From Terriglobia bacterium (lineage in GTDB: Bacteria; Acidobacteriota; Terriglobia; Terriglobales; Acidobacteriaceae), in contig JAIQFO010000004.1 in the NCBI GenBank assembly GCA_020073215.1, forward strand, positions 62,001 to 126,000: a stretch of DNA of 64,000 nucleotides, read 5' to 3'. The notes below the pieces were generated by a model that saw nothing but the letters and a program-made list of their open reading frames with translations, was not told where the DNA came from and did no database searches. Within the stretch, counting starts at the first letter, position 1; each line of letters opens with the position of its first letter. Of this stretch, positions 16,317-24,378 are shown piece after piece. The position numbers and the translations under genes were made by a program.

Positions 16317-16645
16317 GGTTCCCACCACTGTGCGGTTTTCACGGTCAGGCCAAGAAATCGCGCGCCGCCGTTTCCGACTGACGTGGTGTACATCGGCAGT
16401 TCGACCCGGCGCTTTAGGGAAGCGAGGACACGAGGTCAGCCCAGAACCTGCGAGGGACCATGCGCGGGCGAGAGCCGCGACTTCCGTAAACGCCGAGCAC
16501 GCTAGGTAGGGTGGGAACCCGCTTCCACGCCTTGGCTTCGCTGGGCCCGCGGACGCCTTGACTGCTTGGAAACAAGTCCGCGGCCAATGATTTAGCGCCT
16601 CATTGACTCAATTCCGTCCTTATCCGTTATGCTTAGTGGAAAGCT
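16317..16645. other. Gene-free stretch with two inverted repeats
   Basis: No gene is supported. It holds an inverted repeat CCGCGGAC (16548-16555) / GTCCGCGG (16576-16583) and a smaller GTGG...CCAC hairpin near 16511-16528. Confidence 0.5.
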
Positions 16646-17092
16646 ATGACCCTGCTCGACGCCCAGCCCTATGACTCGGCCAAAGCGCGGCGGCGGAAGA
16701 TCCGCATCGCGGCCAGCATCGTGGTCGTGGTCGTCCTCGCCACGCTCGCCTGGATGTACCGCAACTGGCCGGAAGAGCGCTGCGTCAACAAATTCTTCGC
16801 CGCGCTCGAGCATCAAAATTACGAAGCCGCCTACGGCATCTACTTCAACGATCCCACCTGGCTTCAACACCGCCAGAAATATTCCCAATACACGTATGCG
16901 GATTTCTATCGCGACTGGGGGCCGGGCGGGGAGTGGGGACTCATCAAGTCCTACCGGATTTACGGATCTGCCAATACAAAAGGTTTTGGCCGCGGCGGTG
17001 TCGTAGTCGAGGTCGTCGTCAACGAACGCTCAGAACATGCCCGGATGTTCGTACAGAAGTCGGACAAGACCCTGACTGTGTATCCGTTCTAG
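16646..17092 (+). CDS. Membrane-anchored protein, unknown function
   Basis: About 148 residues. A basic N-terminus (A-R-R-R-K-I-R) leads into one membrane helix (I-A-A-S-I-V-V-V-V-V-L-A-T-L-A-W-M-Y), then about 105 residues outside. This part resembles small NTF2-like or DUF4878-like periplasmic folds in pattern (C-V-N-K-F-F-A-A-L-E-H-Q-N-Y-E-A-A-Y, then V-V-V-E-V-V-V-N), but that is only a guess. It stands alone between cheY and fabD. Confidence 0.65.
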   Translation: MTLLDAQPYDSAKARRRKIRIAASIVVVVVLATLAWMYRNWPEERCVNKFFAALEHQNYEAAYGIYFNDPTWLQHRQKYSQYTYADFYRDWGPGGEWGLIKSYRIYGSANTKGFGRGGVVVEVVVNERSEHARMFVQKSDKTLTVYPF

Positions 17093-17125
17093 CTCGTGTG
17101 GGGACTGGTTTGTGTTGGGACCAGC

Positions 17126-17178
17126 ATGTGTGGGGATGGGCGCCCTCGCCCGTCGAAGCCGAGCGTAGCTCGGCAGCG
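17126..17178. repeat. Palindromic element, double-hairpin type
   Basis: GGGATGGGCG / CGCCCGTC and GCCGAGC-GTA-GCTCGGC form two adjacent hairpins, following GTGTG. It lies between the convergent ends of the 16646-17092 gene and fabD, where it could end transcription both ways. A related partial copy (GTGTAGG...CCTAC) continues to about 17228. Confidence 0.8.
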
Positions 17179-17227
17179 CCAGCAGCTACAGCAACTCGTG
17201 TAGGTCCCGCCATGGCCCGGCCTACGC

Positions 17228-18196
17228 CTACGCCGCCGTTGCCGCAATCTGCGCCAGCGTCTTCTGCAACGACGCCTCATCCCCCACCGTCGCGCAGGTC
17301 TTTGAGCGATCGATTTGCCGCATCAGTCCCCACAGAACTTTTCCCGGACCGACTTCAATAAACCGGCTGACCCCCTTCGCGATCAGCAACCGCACCGACG
17401 GTTCCCACCTCACCGCGCCCGTCACCTGGCGAATCAGAGCTTCGCGTGAAGCCTCCGCCGAAACCACAACGGCCGCATCCACGTTGCAGACGACCGGGCA
17501 CGACGGATTCTGAAAACTCAGAGCGCCCAAATCTCGCGCCAGCCGATCCTGCGCCGGTTGCATCAGCGCACAATGGAAAGGCGCGCTCACCGGCAAGCTC
17601 ACCGCCTTCTTCGCTCCGCGTTCGTTGGCCAGTTTGATCGCCCGTTCGACTGCGCCCGCGTGTCCCGAGATCACGATCTGCTCGGGTGAATTGATGTTGG
17701 CCGCCTGGCAAACTTCTCCCTGTGTCGCGGAATTCGCAGCTTCGGACGCAATCTCGCCGACCTGGTCGAGCGTCATCCCAAGAATGGCCGCCATCGCCCC
17801 CACGCCCACCGGCACCGCTTCCTGCATGTACCGGCCGCGATTGCGAACCGTCCGCACCGCATCGGCAAACGTCAGCGTGCCCGCCGCCACGTGCGCCGAA
17901 TATTCGCCCAGGCTGTGCCCGGCAACATACTGTGGCCTCAACCCTTTTCCTTGCAGCACGCGCCACGCCGCGACGGACGCCGTCAGAATCGCCGGTTGCG
18001 TGATCTCGGTCAGCTTCAACTTTTCTTCCGGACCATCAAAGCAAAGCTGGGAAAGTTTGTAGCCCAGCGCCTCGTCCGCTTCTTCAAAGGTTAGACGCGC
18101 CACCGCGTGGTTGCCGGCCAGTTCCTTACCCATGCCAACGGTTTGCGAACCCTGGCCAGGAAAGAGAAAAGCAATAGGAGTGTTTGAAATTGTCAT
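17228..18196 (-). CDS. fabD: Malonyl-CoA:ACP transacylase FabD
   Basis: About 322 residues. F-L-F-P-G-Q-G-S-Q near the N-terminus, the nucleophile motif G-H-S-L-G-E-Y-S (Ser in G-x-S-x-G), Q-x-x-N-x-P-x-Q-x-V-I-S-G as N-I-N-S-P-E-Q-I-V-I-S-G, and the catalytic His in S-A-P-F-H-C-A-L-M are all present. It moves malonyl from CoA to acyl carrier protein in the cytoplasm. The ATG at 18196 is used; a longer frame has no better start. It is the last of DUF177-rpmF-plsX-fabD. Confidence 0.95.
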   Translation of the reverse strand: MTISNTPIAFLFPGQGSQTVGMGKELAGNHAVARLTFEEADEALGYKLSQLCFDGPEEKLKLTEITQPAILTASVAAWRVLQGKGLRPQYVAGHSLGEYSAHVAAGTLTFADAVRTVRNRGRYMQEAVPVGVGAMAAILGMTLDQVGEIASEAANSATQGEVCQAANINSPEQIVISGHAGAVERAIKLANERGAKKAVSLPVSAPFHCALMQPAQDRLARDLGALSFQNPSCPVVCNVDAAVVVSAEASREALIRQVTGAVRWEPSVRLLIAKGVSRFIEVGPGKVLWGLMRQIDRSKTCATVGDEASLQKTLAQIAATAA

Positions 18197-18250
18197 GGAG
18201 ATATTTGGGGTATCTAGCAGTTTAGCCAACACTCCCAATGTAGAAGAGAA

Positions 18251-18281
18251 GCTAAGTGCTAATTGCTAAGTGCTAACTGCT
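18251..18281. repeat. Heptamer tandem repeat at fabD-plsX boundary
   Basis: Four 7-bp units GCTAAGT, GCTAATT, GCTAAGT, GCTAACT run from 18251 to 18278. The plsX stop codon lies inside the repeat, which therefore encodes its last residues (A-L-S-N). Confidence 0.8.
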
Positions 18282-19278
18282 GGAGTTGCGCTAATTCGCG
18301 CTCAATCGCTTCGTTGACTTTGCCCTCGGCGAACTCCGCCGCCACTCGCACTGCATTCTTGATGGCATTCGCATTCGACGATCCGTGCGTGATGATGCAC
18401 ACACCTTTGACACCCAGCAGCGGCGCGCCGCCATACTCGGTGTGATCCAGCCGCTTCTTGAAATCGGAAAAAGCGTTGCGCGAGAGCAGCGCGCCCACCT
18501 GCCGCGTAATCGTCGCCTTCAAGGTTTCTTTCAGCACGGTCCGCACCATCCGCGCCAGGCCTTCGGAAATCTTCAATGCAACATTGCCGACAAATCCGTC
18601 GGCCACGATTACGTCCACATGGCCGTTATACAAATCGCGCCCTTCCACATTACCGATAAAGTTGATCGGCAGCCGCTTGAGCAGCGGCAACGCCGCGCGC
18701 GTCAGGTCGTTGCCTTTGCCTTCTTCTTCTCCGATCGAAAGCAGCCCGACCCGCGGATGCTCCATGCCGAAAATCGAGCGGCAGTAAATATCGCCCATCA
18801 CCGCAAACTGCTCGAGATTGTTGGCCGTGCAATCCACGTTCGCGCCGACGTCGAGCAGAACCGCCGCCGTCGTATTGACCGTGGGAAACGCCGCCGCCAG
18901 CGCCGGACGGTCCACCCCCGGCAGCGCCCCCAAAACCACCTTGGCCGTGGCCATGGCAGCGCCCGTGTTGCCCGCCGTTACAAAGCCCGCGGCGCGCCCT
19001 TCGCGCACCAGCCGCAATCCCACCCGGATCGACGAATCGCGCTTGGCGCGAATCGCCTCCACCTTGTCGTCCATGGTGATCACTTCGCTGGCGTGCACCA
19101 CGTCCACGGGCAGCCGCCGCGCGCCAGGATAGCGCGCCAACTCGCCCCGCAGCTGCGGTTCCGGTCCCACCAGAAGCACGCGGATGCCGTGATGGCGCGC
19201 CGCCTGCAACGCGCCTTCAATCTCCGGCTTCGGCGCCTTGTCGGACCCCATCGCGTCCAGTGCGATTACGCTAGGCAT
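18259..19278 (-). CDS. plsX: Phosphate acyltransferase PlsX
   Basis: About 339 residues. Family blocks: [35 protein letters not shown], and [20 protein letters not shown]. PlsX converts acyl-ACP to acyl-phosphate for phospholipid synthesis at the inner membrane. It follows rpmF and precedes fabD in the common rpmF-plsX-fab order. Its C-terminus ends in a heptamer repeat. Confidence 0.96.
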   Translation of the reverse strand: MPSVIALDAMGSDKAPKPEIEGALQAARHHGIRVLLVGPEPQLRGELARYPGARRLPVDVVHASEVITMDDKVEAIRAKRDSSIRVGLRLVREGRAAGFVTAGNTGAAMATAKVVLGALPGVDRPALAAAFPTVNTTAAVLLDVGANVDCTANNLEQFAVMGDIYCRSIFGMEHPRVGLLSIGEEEGKGNDLTRAALPLLKRLPINFIGNVEGRDLYNGHVDVIVADGFVGNVALKISEGLARMVRTVLKETLKATITRQVGALLSRNAFSDFKKRLDHTEYGGAPLLGVKGVCIITHGSSNANAIKNAVRVAAEFAEGKVNEAIERELAQLQQLALSN

Positions 19279-19299
19279 GAAAGATGAGGGAAGAGGGAA

Positions 19300-19485
19300 C
19301 TAGGACTTCTCTGCAACCTCTAGCACTTCGCGGCCCTTGTACGTTCCGCACTTCGGGCAAGCGCGATGAGGCATTTTTTGCTCGTGGCAGTTAGGACACT
19401 CCGACAGCGAGTGCTTGGAAAGCGAATCATGCGCCCGCCGAGTAGCGGTGCGCTGTTGTGAATGTCTGCGTTTCGGATTCGGCAT
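19300..19485 (-). CDS. rpmF: Ribosomal protein L32
   Basis: 61 residues: M-P-N-P-K-R-R-H-S at the start and a four-cysteine zinc ribbon C-P-N-C ... C-P-K-C-G, as in zinc-binding L32. It sits between DUF177 and plsX, the conserved arrangement linking ribosome and lipid synthesis genes. Confidence 0.96.
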   Translation of the reverse strand: MPNPKRRHSQQRTATRRAHDSLSKHSLSECPNCHEQKMPHRACPKCGTYKGREVLEVAEKS

Positions 19486-19502
19486 GATATTCCTTTTCCT
19501 GC

Positions 19503-19576
19503 TCTCAGTTCTCAGTTTTCAGTTCTCAGTCAACCCGCTTCTACTGAGAAACTGAGAACTGACGACTGAGAACTGA
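19503..19576. repeat. Heptamer repeats arranged as an inverted repeat
   Basis: Left arm CAGTTCT-CAGTTTT-CAGTTCT-CAGT and right arm ACTGAGA-AACTGAG-AACTGAC-GACTGAG-AACTGA are 7-bp tandem units and reverse complements of each other. It occupies the whole rpmF-DUF177 gap and could form a long hairpin in the transcript. Confidence 0.85.
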
Positions 19577-19584
19577 CAAACTTT

Positions 19585-20136
19585 CTACTGATTCAACTTG
19601 TCTCGTATTTCTTTCAGTGCCGACCATCGCGGATCCTCAACCTCGTCCACGCACGAGCACTGAATTTCATTCAAGTTCTTGCCGCAGTGCGGACACAAAC
19701 CTTTGCAGTCTTCGCGGCAAACCGTCTTCAACGGCAAAGCCAGCAACACCTGCTCGCGCAGAGTGTCTTCCAGCAACAACCCTGCGCCCACGTAATACCC
19801 GATCTCGGCCTCGGCATCGGTGATCGAAAGTTCTTCGTGCCCCGAGTCGGTTCCGAGCGGCCGGTACAGGAGATCGAAACTACGCTCCACCTGGTGCACA
19901 ACCGGATCCAGACAGCGCGCGCAAGCCACTTCCAGGCTCGTCTCCAGCTTGCCTTTCACCCGGATGTCCTGCACCACTTTGTGCTTGCCGTGATGCTCTT
20001 CAACCAGGTCCGCCCGGCCCTGGCTGCGCAGCGGTGACCGCTGCAGGACCTCCGTGCCCAGGTCGATCGCACCCGGGCTGAACTCCTCCCGGAAATCGAC
20101 CGGGTGAATCTCCAGTTCCTCAAGTTCGATGAGCAT
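19585..20136 (-). CDS. yceD: DUF177 / YceD family, large-subunit rRNA accumulation protein
   Basis: About 183 residues, starting at the ATG at 20136 (M-L-I-E-L-E-E-L) behind GGAGG. The DUF177 signature is present: two C-x-x-C pairs near the C-terminus (C-R-E-D-C-K-G-L-C-P-H-C-G-K-N-L-N) and a central C-A-R-C-L motif. Family members are linked to 23S rRNA accumulation and always lie upstream of rpmF, as here. An in-frame extension to 20217 has no ribosome-binding site. Confidence 0.88.
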   Translation of the reverse strand: MLIELEELEIHPVDFREEFSPGAIDLGTEVLQRSPLRSQGRADLVEEHHGKHKVVQDIRVKGKLETSLEVACARCLDPVVHQVERSFDLLYRPLGTDSGHEELSITDAEAEIGYYVGAGLLLEDTLREQVLLALPLKTVCREDCKGLCPHCGKNLNEIQCSCVDEVEDPRWSALKEIRDKLNQ

Positions 20137-20299
20137 TGGAACCTCCGCCGCCCCCACTCCAATTACCGCAAAGGCCTGCGGAAGTGCGCACAGAGACGAA
20201 AGTCTCTCAGGGAGCAATGTCTAAGAATAAAGGCCCAAAAACAGGGTGTCAAGGATCGGTACTTAAAAGGAAAATAGGTTCCCGCGTTATACTGATGTC

Positions 20300-20365
20300 T
20301 TGGCGATGGAGTTCGCCGTTAACCGCCTTCCCGGCTAATGACTCCTACAGAACTTTTGCAGGAGG
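20300..20365 (+). promoter_or_regulatory. Fluoride riboswitch (crcB motif)
   Basis: GGCGATGGAGTTCGCC (20302-20317), then GTTAACCGCC, a short hairpin CCTTCCCGG, TAATGACTCCTAC. These are the conserved features of the crcB RNA aptamer: first stem-loop, pseudoknot strand and CTCCTAC end. The CTCCT at 20342-20346 can pair with AGGAG of the Shine-Dalgarno at 20360-20365, so control of translation start is likely. The gene behind it is crcB. Confidence 0.92.
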
Positions 20366-20375
20366 ACTCCCTCGC

Positions 20376-20747
20376 TTGACCTATCTCTGGATCGCGCTCG
20401 GCGCCGTCGTCGGAGCCAGCGCCCGTTACTTCCTCAGTACGCTCATGGCCCGCGGTTTCGTATCCGCCTTCCCCTACGGAACACTGCTGATCAACATCAC
20501 CGGCAGTCTGATCCTCGGATTCTTTCTCGTCTTCTCGACCGAACGTGTGCTGCTCGATCCGCGCTGGCGTCTGCTGGTTGCCATCGGCTTCTGCGGCTCC
20601 TACACCACTTTCTCCAGCTACGCCTTCGAAAGCTTCGCGCTCATGGAGCAGGGCCAGTGGCTTCTGACCGGCATCAACATCGTCGCCAGCAACGCGCTCT
20701 GCCTCGCCGCCGTCCTCGCCGGCGCGGCTTTGGCGAGGGGGTTGTAG
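20376..20747 (+). CDS. crcB: Fluoride exporter CrcB/FluC
   Basis: About 123 residues from a TTG at 20376, ten bases after AGGAGG; a longer frame upstream runs through the riboswitch. Four membrane helices are visible. Family motifs: G-A-S-A-R-Y near the start, G-T-L-L-I-N-I-T-G-S (pore Asn) and G-F-C-G-S-Y-T-T-F-S-S-Y (Phe-box region). FluC dimers pass fluoride out of the cell. It is controlled by the riboswitch directly upstream and followed by DUF190. Confidence 0.95.
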   Translation: MTYLWIALGAVVGASARYFLSTLMARGFVSAFPYGTLLINITGSLILGFFLVFSTERVLLDPRWRLLVAIGFCGSYTTFSSYAFESFALMEQGQWLLTGINIVASNALCLAAVLAGAALARGL

Positions 20748-20748
20748 A

Positions 20749-21078
20749 ATGGCAGCCGTTATGGCCGTTCAAGTCACTATCTACCTCACTGAGGGCGATT
20801 CCTGGCACCATCGCCCCCTGCATCTCGAAATCCTGAAATATCTGCGCGAAGAAAATTCCTTCGGCGCCGTGGCCTACCACGCCGTAGCCGGCTTCCTGGG
20901 AAGAGGCAAAGTCCACACTGCGCACCTCGTAGAAGCCGGAGGCGAGTTACCAGTCGTGATCTCGTTCGTCGACACCGACGAGCACGTCAGCCGCGTTCTG
21001 CCTAAGCTGCGCGAGATGGCCGCGCACCGGCTCATCGTGCGCGAGAACGTCGTCCTCGAGCAGGGCAGTTTGGACTGA
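20749..21078 (+). CDS. DUF190 protein, CrcB partner
   Basis: About 109 residues, PII-like DUF190 fold: V-Q-V-T-I-Y-L-T-E-G-D, F-L-G-R-G-K-V-H-T-A and I-S-F-V-D-T-D-E-H-V-S-R-V-L-P-K-L. DUF190 genes commonly follow crcB and are thought to serve fluoride or ion homeostasis. An alternative ATG is at 20761. The last 90 bases reappear in decayed form at 24119-24214. Confidence 0.9.
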   Translation: MAAVMAVQVTIYLTEGDSWHHRPLHLEILKYLREENSFGAVAYHAVAGFLGRGKVHTAHLVEAGGELPVVISFVDTDEHVSRVLPKLREMAAHRLIVRENVVLEQGSLD

Positions 21079-21125
21079 AGGAGACTAGGCCGCGGAGTCA
21101 AGAGGGAGTTGTTTCGGTCACAGCC

Positions 21126-22943
21126 ATGAGTTCAGATCGCCGGACAAAAGATGCGCTGCCCCTGGCCGTATCTGACGAGCCGCAAGTCTCTGTTCCTCGG
21201 CCCGATTTGGGTTCAAGCACCGTCGTCGGCGTAGAAGCGGACAAGCTGCTTCGCATTGCCTGCCTGGCCGAGCAGTTCAATGACGACCAAATCGCCGAGG
21301 ATGCCCGTTCCGCCGCCGAGCGCATTGCGGAGGGACGTTTCTACGTGGCCTGCGTAGGCCAGTTCAAACGCGGCAAGTCTACATTGTTGAATGCCTTGAT
21401 CGGTGAGCCCATCCTGCCCAGCGGAGTGGTCCCAGTCACGGCTGTCCCCACAATCTTGAGATTCGGAGAGACTCTCGCGGCACGGGTTCGCCTGAGAAGC
21501 GGCGAATGGACGGAGATTGCCGTCGCCGAGATTGAGGAGTACGTGTCCGAAGCGCGGAACCCGGAGAACAGCAAGGGAGTCGCCGGGTTGGAAGTGTTTG
21601 TGCCCAGCCCGCTGCTTGCAGAGGGCATGTGTTTCGTCGACACCCCCGGGCTAGGGTCCGTGTTCGCCGGGAACACCGCTGCGACGCACGCATTCCTTCC
21701 GCACATCGACGCCGCCATCGTCGTGATCGGCGCCGATCCTCCCATAGCCGGAGATGAATTGGCACTGGTTGAGAGCGTTGCCAAAGAGATTCCCGACATC
21801 CTCTTCGTCTTGAACAAGGCAGATCGCGTCAGCGAGTCCGAGCGGGATGCGGCCGTTTCCTTTACCAGACAAGTGCTTGCAAAACGTCTCCAGCGTCCCG
21901 TCCAGTCAATATTTGAAATCAGTGCCCTCGAACAACTCGACCGCGGCGGTTCTCAAAGAGACTGGGCTCAGTTGGTGGATGCGCTGGAGCAGTTGGTGCA
22001 GCAATCAAGCCGGCAACTGATCCACGATGCCGAGGATCGTTCGGTGCGACGCTTGTCTGGCCAACTCCTGGTTGTGGTAAGGGAGGAGCGAGACGCGCTG
22101 ACTCGGCCCTTTGATGAGTCTGAGAGGAGAATCGGCCAACTGCGCGAGATCGTGTCGCAGGCCGAGCAGTCCCTGAATGATCTCGGATACCTGTTCTCAG
22201 GAGAACAGCAGCGCCTGTCAAAGACCGTCGGCGATCGTCGAGATGCCTTTCTCAAGTCTGTGCGAGAGGTGGCACACCACGAACTAAGCTCGGCCCTCAA
22301 ATCGCTGCCGCGAAAGAACGGGCCCCGGTATCGGCGATCTGCCATGCGGGCGGCTCAAGATATCGCTCGGAATCACACCATGCCATGGTTGGAAACCGAG
22401 AAGATAAAAGGAGAGGAAGCGTACCGCAAGATTGCGAAGAGATTCACCGATTTGACAACTGATTTCCTCTTGAAGACGCGTGGCATCCGAAGCTCCGGGC
22501 TGGAGTATCTGCCAGAAGAGTTGCGTGCCGAACAGGATTTCCGCACTCGCTCTGAGTTTCAGTTCTACGAGTACATTGTTCTGGCCATCCCGGCTTCCCC
22601 TCTACGCTACGTTGCTGACTTTACGCTCGGTGCCATCCGGGCTCACTCGGTGATTAACGCCGCCGCCCACGAGTTTCTCGACCTCCTCCTGGAGACCAAC
22701 AGCGAGCGCGTGCGCAACGATCTTGAGGAGCGCGTAACCTACAGCCGCCGCCGTCTCGAAGCCGAGATTCGCAGCGTGCTGCGTGAACTGAGCGCCGTCG
22801 CAGAGCGAGCGCTGGCTCGCGCGCGCACCGCCCACGCGGCGGGTGCCTCTTCGGTTGAATCGTCGTTGAAGAAACTGGCGGGCATCGAGGCTGAACTCGC
22901 TCGCCTGAGCGGAGCCGAAGTTTCTCATCCGGAGCATTCATGA
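21126..22943 (+). CDS. Dynamin-like GTPase
   Basis: 605 residues. G1 P-loop G-Q-F-K-R-G-K-S-T (about 78-86), G2 threonine in P-V-T-A-V-P-T, G3 D-T-P-G (172-175), G4 N-K-A-D (230-233). After the GTPase domain come long helices with heptads and a hydrophobic patch near residues 468-500 (Y-I-V-L-A-I-P-A-S-P-L-R-Y-V), in the place of the membrane paddle of bacterial dynamin-like proteins. Such proteins bend or repair membranes, and some act in stress or phage defence. The ATG is taken at 21126 with only a weak GGAG 16 bases upstream. The ATGA overlap with the next gene shows coupling. Confidence 0.88.
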   Translation: MSSDRRTKDALPLAVSDEPQVSVPRPDLGSSTVVGVEADKLLRIACLAEQFNDDQIAEDARSAAERIAEGRFYVACVGQFKRGKSTLLNALIGEPILPSGVVPVTAVPTILRFGETLAARVRLRSGEWTEIAVAEIEEYVSEARNPENSKGVAGLEVFVPSPLLAEGMCFVDTPGLGSVFAGNTAATHAFLPHIDAAIVVIGADPPIAGDELALVESVAKEIPDILFVLNKADRVSESERDAAVSFTRQVLAKRLQRPVQSIFEISALEQLDRGGSQRDWAQLVDALEQLVQQSSRQLIHDAEDRSVRRLSGQLLVVVREERDALTRPFDESERRIGQLREIVSQAEQSLNDLGYLFSGEQQRLSKTVGDRRDAFLKSVREVAHHELSSALKSLPRKNGPRYRRSAMRAAQDIARNHTMPWLETEKIKGEEAYRKIAKRFTDLTTDFLLKTRGIRSSGLEYLPEELRAEQDFRTRSEFQFYEYIVLAIPASPLRYVADFTLGAIRAHSVINAAAHEFLDLLLETNSERVRNDLEERVTYSRRRLEAEIRSVLRELSAVAERALARARTAHAAGASSVESSLKKLAGIEAELARLSGAEVSHPEHS

Positions 22944-23686
22944 GCCCGGCCGCCATCTACGGAAGAGATGCTGAACTTGAACAGCTCCGGCAGTTGGTGT
23001 CGCTGCGTCATTCCTTCCTGCTGCACGGTCCCGCCGGCGTGGGCAAAACACTGCTCCTCAAACAACTGGCAGTCGAAGTGCCCGAGATGTTGTATTGCGA
23101 CGAATCTTCCAGCAGTCAACTTGTTTTTCGCAGGCTCGCGGCCCGACTCTTCGCGACGAAGAATCGCCACGTCCTCCAAGCCTGCGGGACGAGCGGTCTG
23201 AATGCCATCAAGCAAAAGTCCGCCGTGTCGATCCGCGGCATCGTCACAGAGGCTCTGCGTGAAGCCAACCATTGGATTGTGCTCGACCACCTGAAATCTC
23301 CATCGCAGTCGTTTGCCGCCGCGCTGAAGGATGTGTGCAGTTGGACAACAACCCCGCTCATTGCGGTCGCCCGCTCCGCGCACATGGAAGACGTCGGATT
23401 CTTGCTGCCAATGTTCCCGGATCGCTCCGACAAATATGCCCTGCGTAATTTCGATTCAGATACAGCCAGAGAGTTTGCTGCACGAACCGCACAGGAGGTG
23501 CACCTAAGCGCCGCAAACCGGGACGAAGCCATTCAGAAGATCGTCCACTACAGTAAGGGGAATCCGGGCGCGATTGTCGCCATGCTTCACATGGCAGCCA
23601 GCCCGAAGTACGTTACCGGGCAGCACGTCAAACTTTCGCCCCTGTACATAGACTTCAGGCTGAGCTGGGGTGCTACTCATGCATGA
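22940..23686 (+). CDS. P-loop ATPase (AAA/STAND-like)
   Basis: 248 residues. The N-terminus (I-Y-G-R-D-A-E-L-E-Q-L) resembles the start of AAA-16/STAND NTPase domains. Walker A is G-P-A-G-V-G-K-T (30-37); the Walker B-like strand is W-I-V-L-D-H-L near residue 110. A winged-helix-like lid may follow (S-K-G-N-P-G-A-I, the GxP motif of STAND ATPases). There are no added sensor repeats, so the protein is close to a bare ATPase module. It overlaps the GTPase stop by four bases and the next start by eight. Confidence 0.8.
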   Translation: MSPAAIYGRDAELEQLRQLVSLRHSFLLHGPAGVGKTLLLKQLAVEVPEMLYCDESSSSQLVFRRLAARLFATKNRHVLQACGTSGLNAIKQKSAVSIRGIVTEALREANHWIVLDHLKSPSQSFAAALKDVCSWTTTPLIAVARSAHMEDVGFLLPMFPDRSDKYALRNFDSDTAREFAARTAQEVHLSAANRDEAIQKIVHYSKGNPGAIVAMLHMAASPKYVTGQHVKLSPLYIDFRLSWGATHA

Positions 23687-24098
23687 TGGACTCAGTGACA
23701 ACCATCGTAGAGTCATAGCCAGTGGCATGCTGATCGTCGATGCTGCCGCCGTTCGTATGCTCGATCTCCTGGAAGACCGGAATTCGCCGGCCGCCATGAA
23801 GACCGTCGAAGGCTCCGTTACCGAAGGCGAAAGAGAACACGTCAAGGCGAGTCTGCTTCAACTTCAGGCGCTCATCGCTTCGTTTGTGCGCAAGTATGAT
23901 CTTCAGCCCTCAAAGAAAAACCTCCGCCGCATTCTAGCGGCTGACGTTTCCCAGATTTGGGTAGCTTTAGAGGACAGCCGGCCTGCCCGAATCCGGGGGT
24001 ACGGGGCGTTGCCGGTCTCCAGTGCCGAATTACTGGAAGCCGACTTACAGGAGTTGTTGCTGGTTGCCCACAGACTCAGGGCGCTTCTGAATTCCTGA
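23679..24098 (+). CDS. Small helical protein of the GTPase module
   Basis: About 139 residues from the ATG at 23679, overlapping the ATPase stop by eight bases; a GTG at 23670 is the alternative. The predicted structure is all-helical with a repeated Leu/Ala pattern (L-I-V-D-A-A-A-V-R-M-L-D-L-L and A-D-L-Q-E-L-L-L-V-A-H-R-L-R-A-L-L). It has no membrane segment or known motif. Coupling to the ATPase and GTPase genes suggests a regulator or adaptor in the same complex. Confidence 0.65.
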   Translation: MHDGLSDNHRRVIASGMLIVDAAAVRMLDLLEDRNSPAAMKTVEGSVTEGEREHVKASLLQLQALIASFVRKYDLQPSKKNLRRILAADVSQIWVALEDSRPARIRGYGALPVSSAELLEADLQELLLVAHRLRALLNS

Positions 24099-24118
24099 TC
24101 CCATCTGACTCGCAGCGC

Positions 24119-24214
24119 CCCGCGAGCCGCGTTCTGCCCAAGCTGCGAGAGATAGCCGCCCACCACTCATCGTCCGCGAAAATGTGGGGATCGAGCAGGG
24201 CAGTTCGGATTAAG
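24119..24214 (+). pseudogene. Decayed duplicate of the DUF190 3' end
   Basis: About 76 of 92 aligned positions match 20989-21080, the last third of the DUF190 gene, by hand alignment. The start still reads S-R-V-L-P-K-L-R-E-I-A-A-H, then single-base losses break the frame. It lies directly after the three-gene GTPase module, which is thus flanked by the intact and the decayed copy. The rest of 24099-24378 shows no gene. Confidence 0.85.
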
Positions 24215-24378
24215 TCCACGACCCAACTGGCCAGTCGCACCAGCAGAAACCGATCCAAAGTACACCCCGGTTCCGCCAAACGGTCAGTCTGGCGCTTGCC
24301 CGCTTGAACACCAACAAAGCACACTCCTGAGACAGGTATCGTCCGCCGCCTCGCAGTACTTTAATACAGAGGATCATC

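Noticed and set aside
18385-19287. Plus-strand frame of 300 codons
   Set aside because: Antisense to plsX; Arg/His-rich without motifs.
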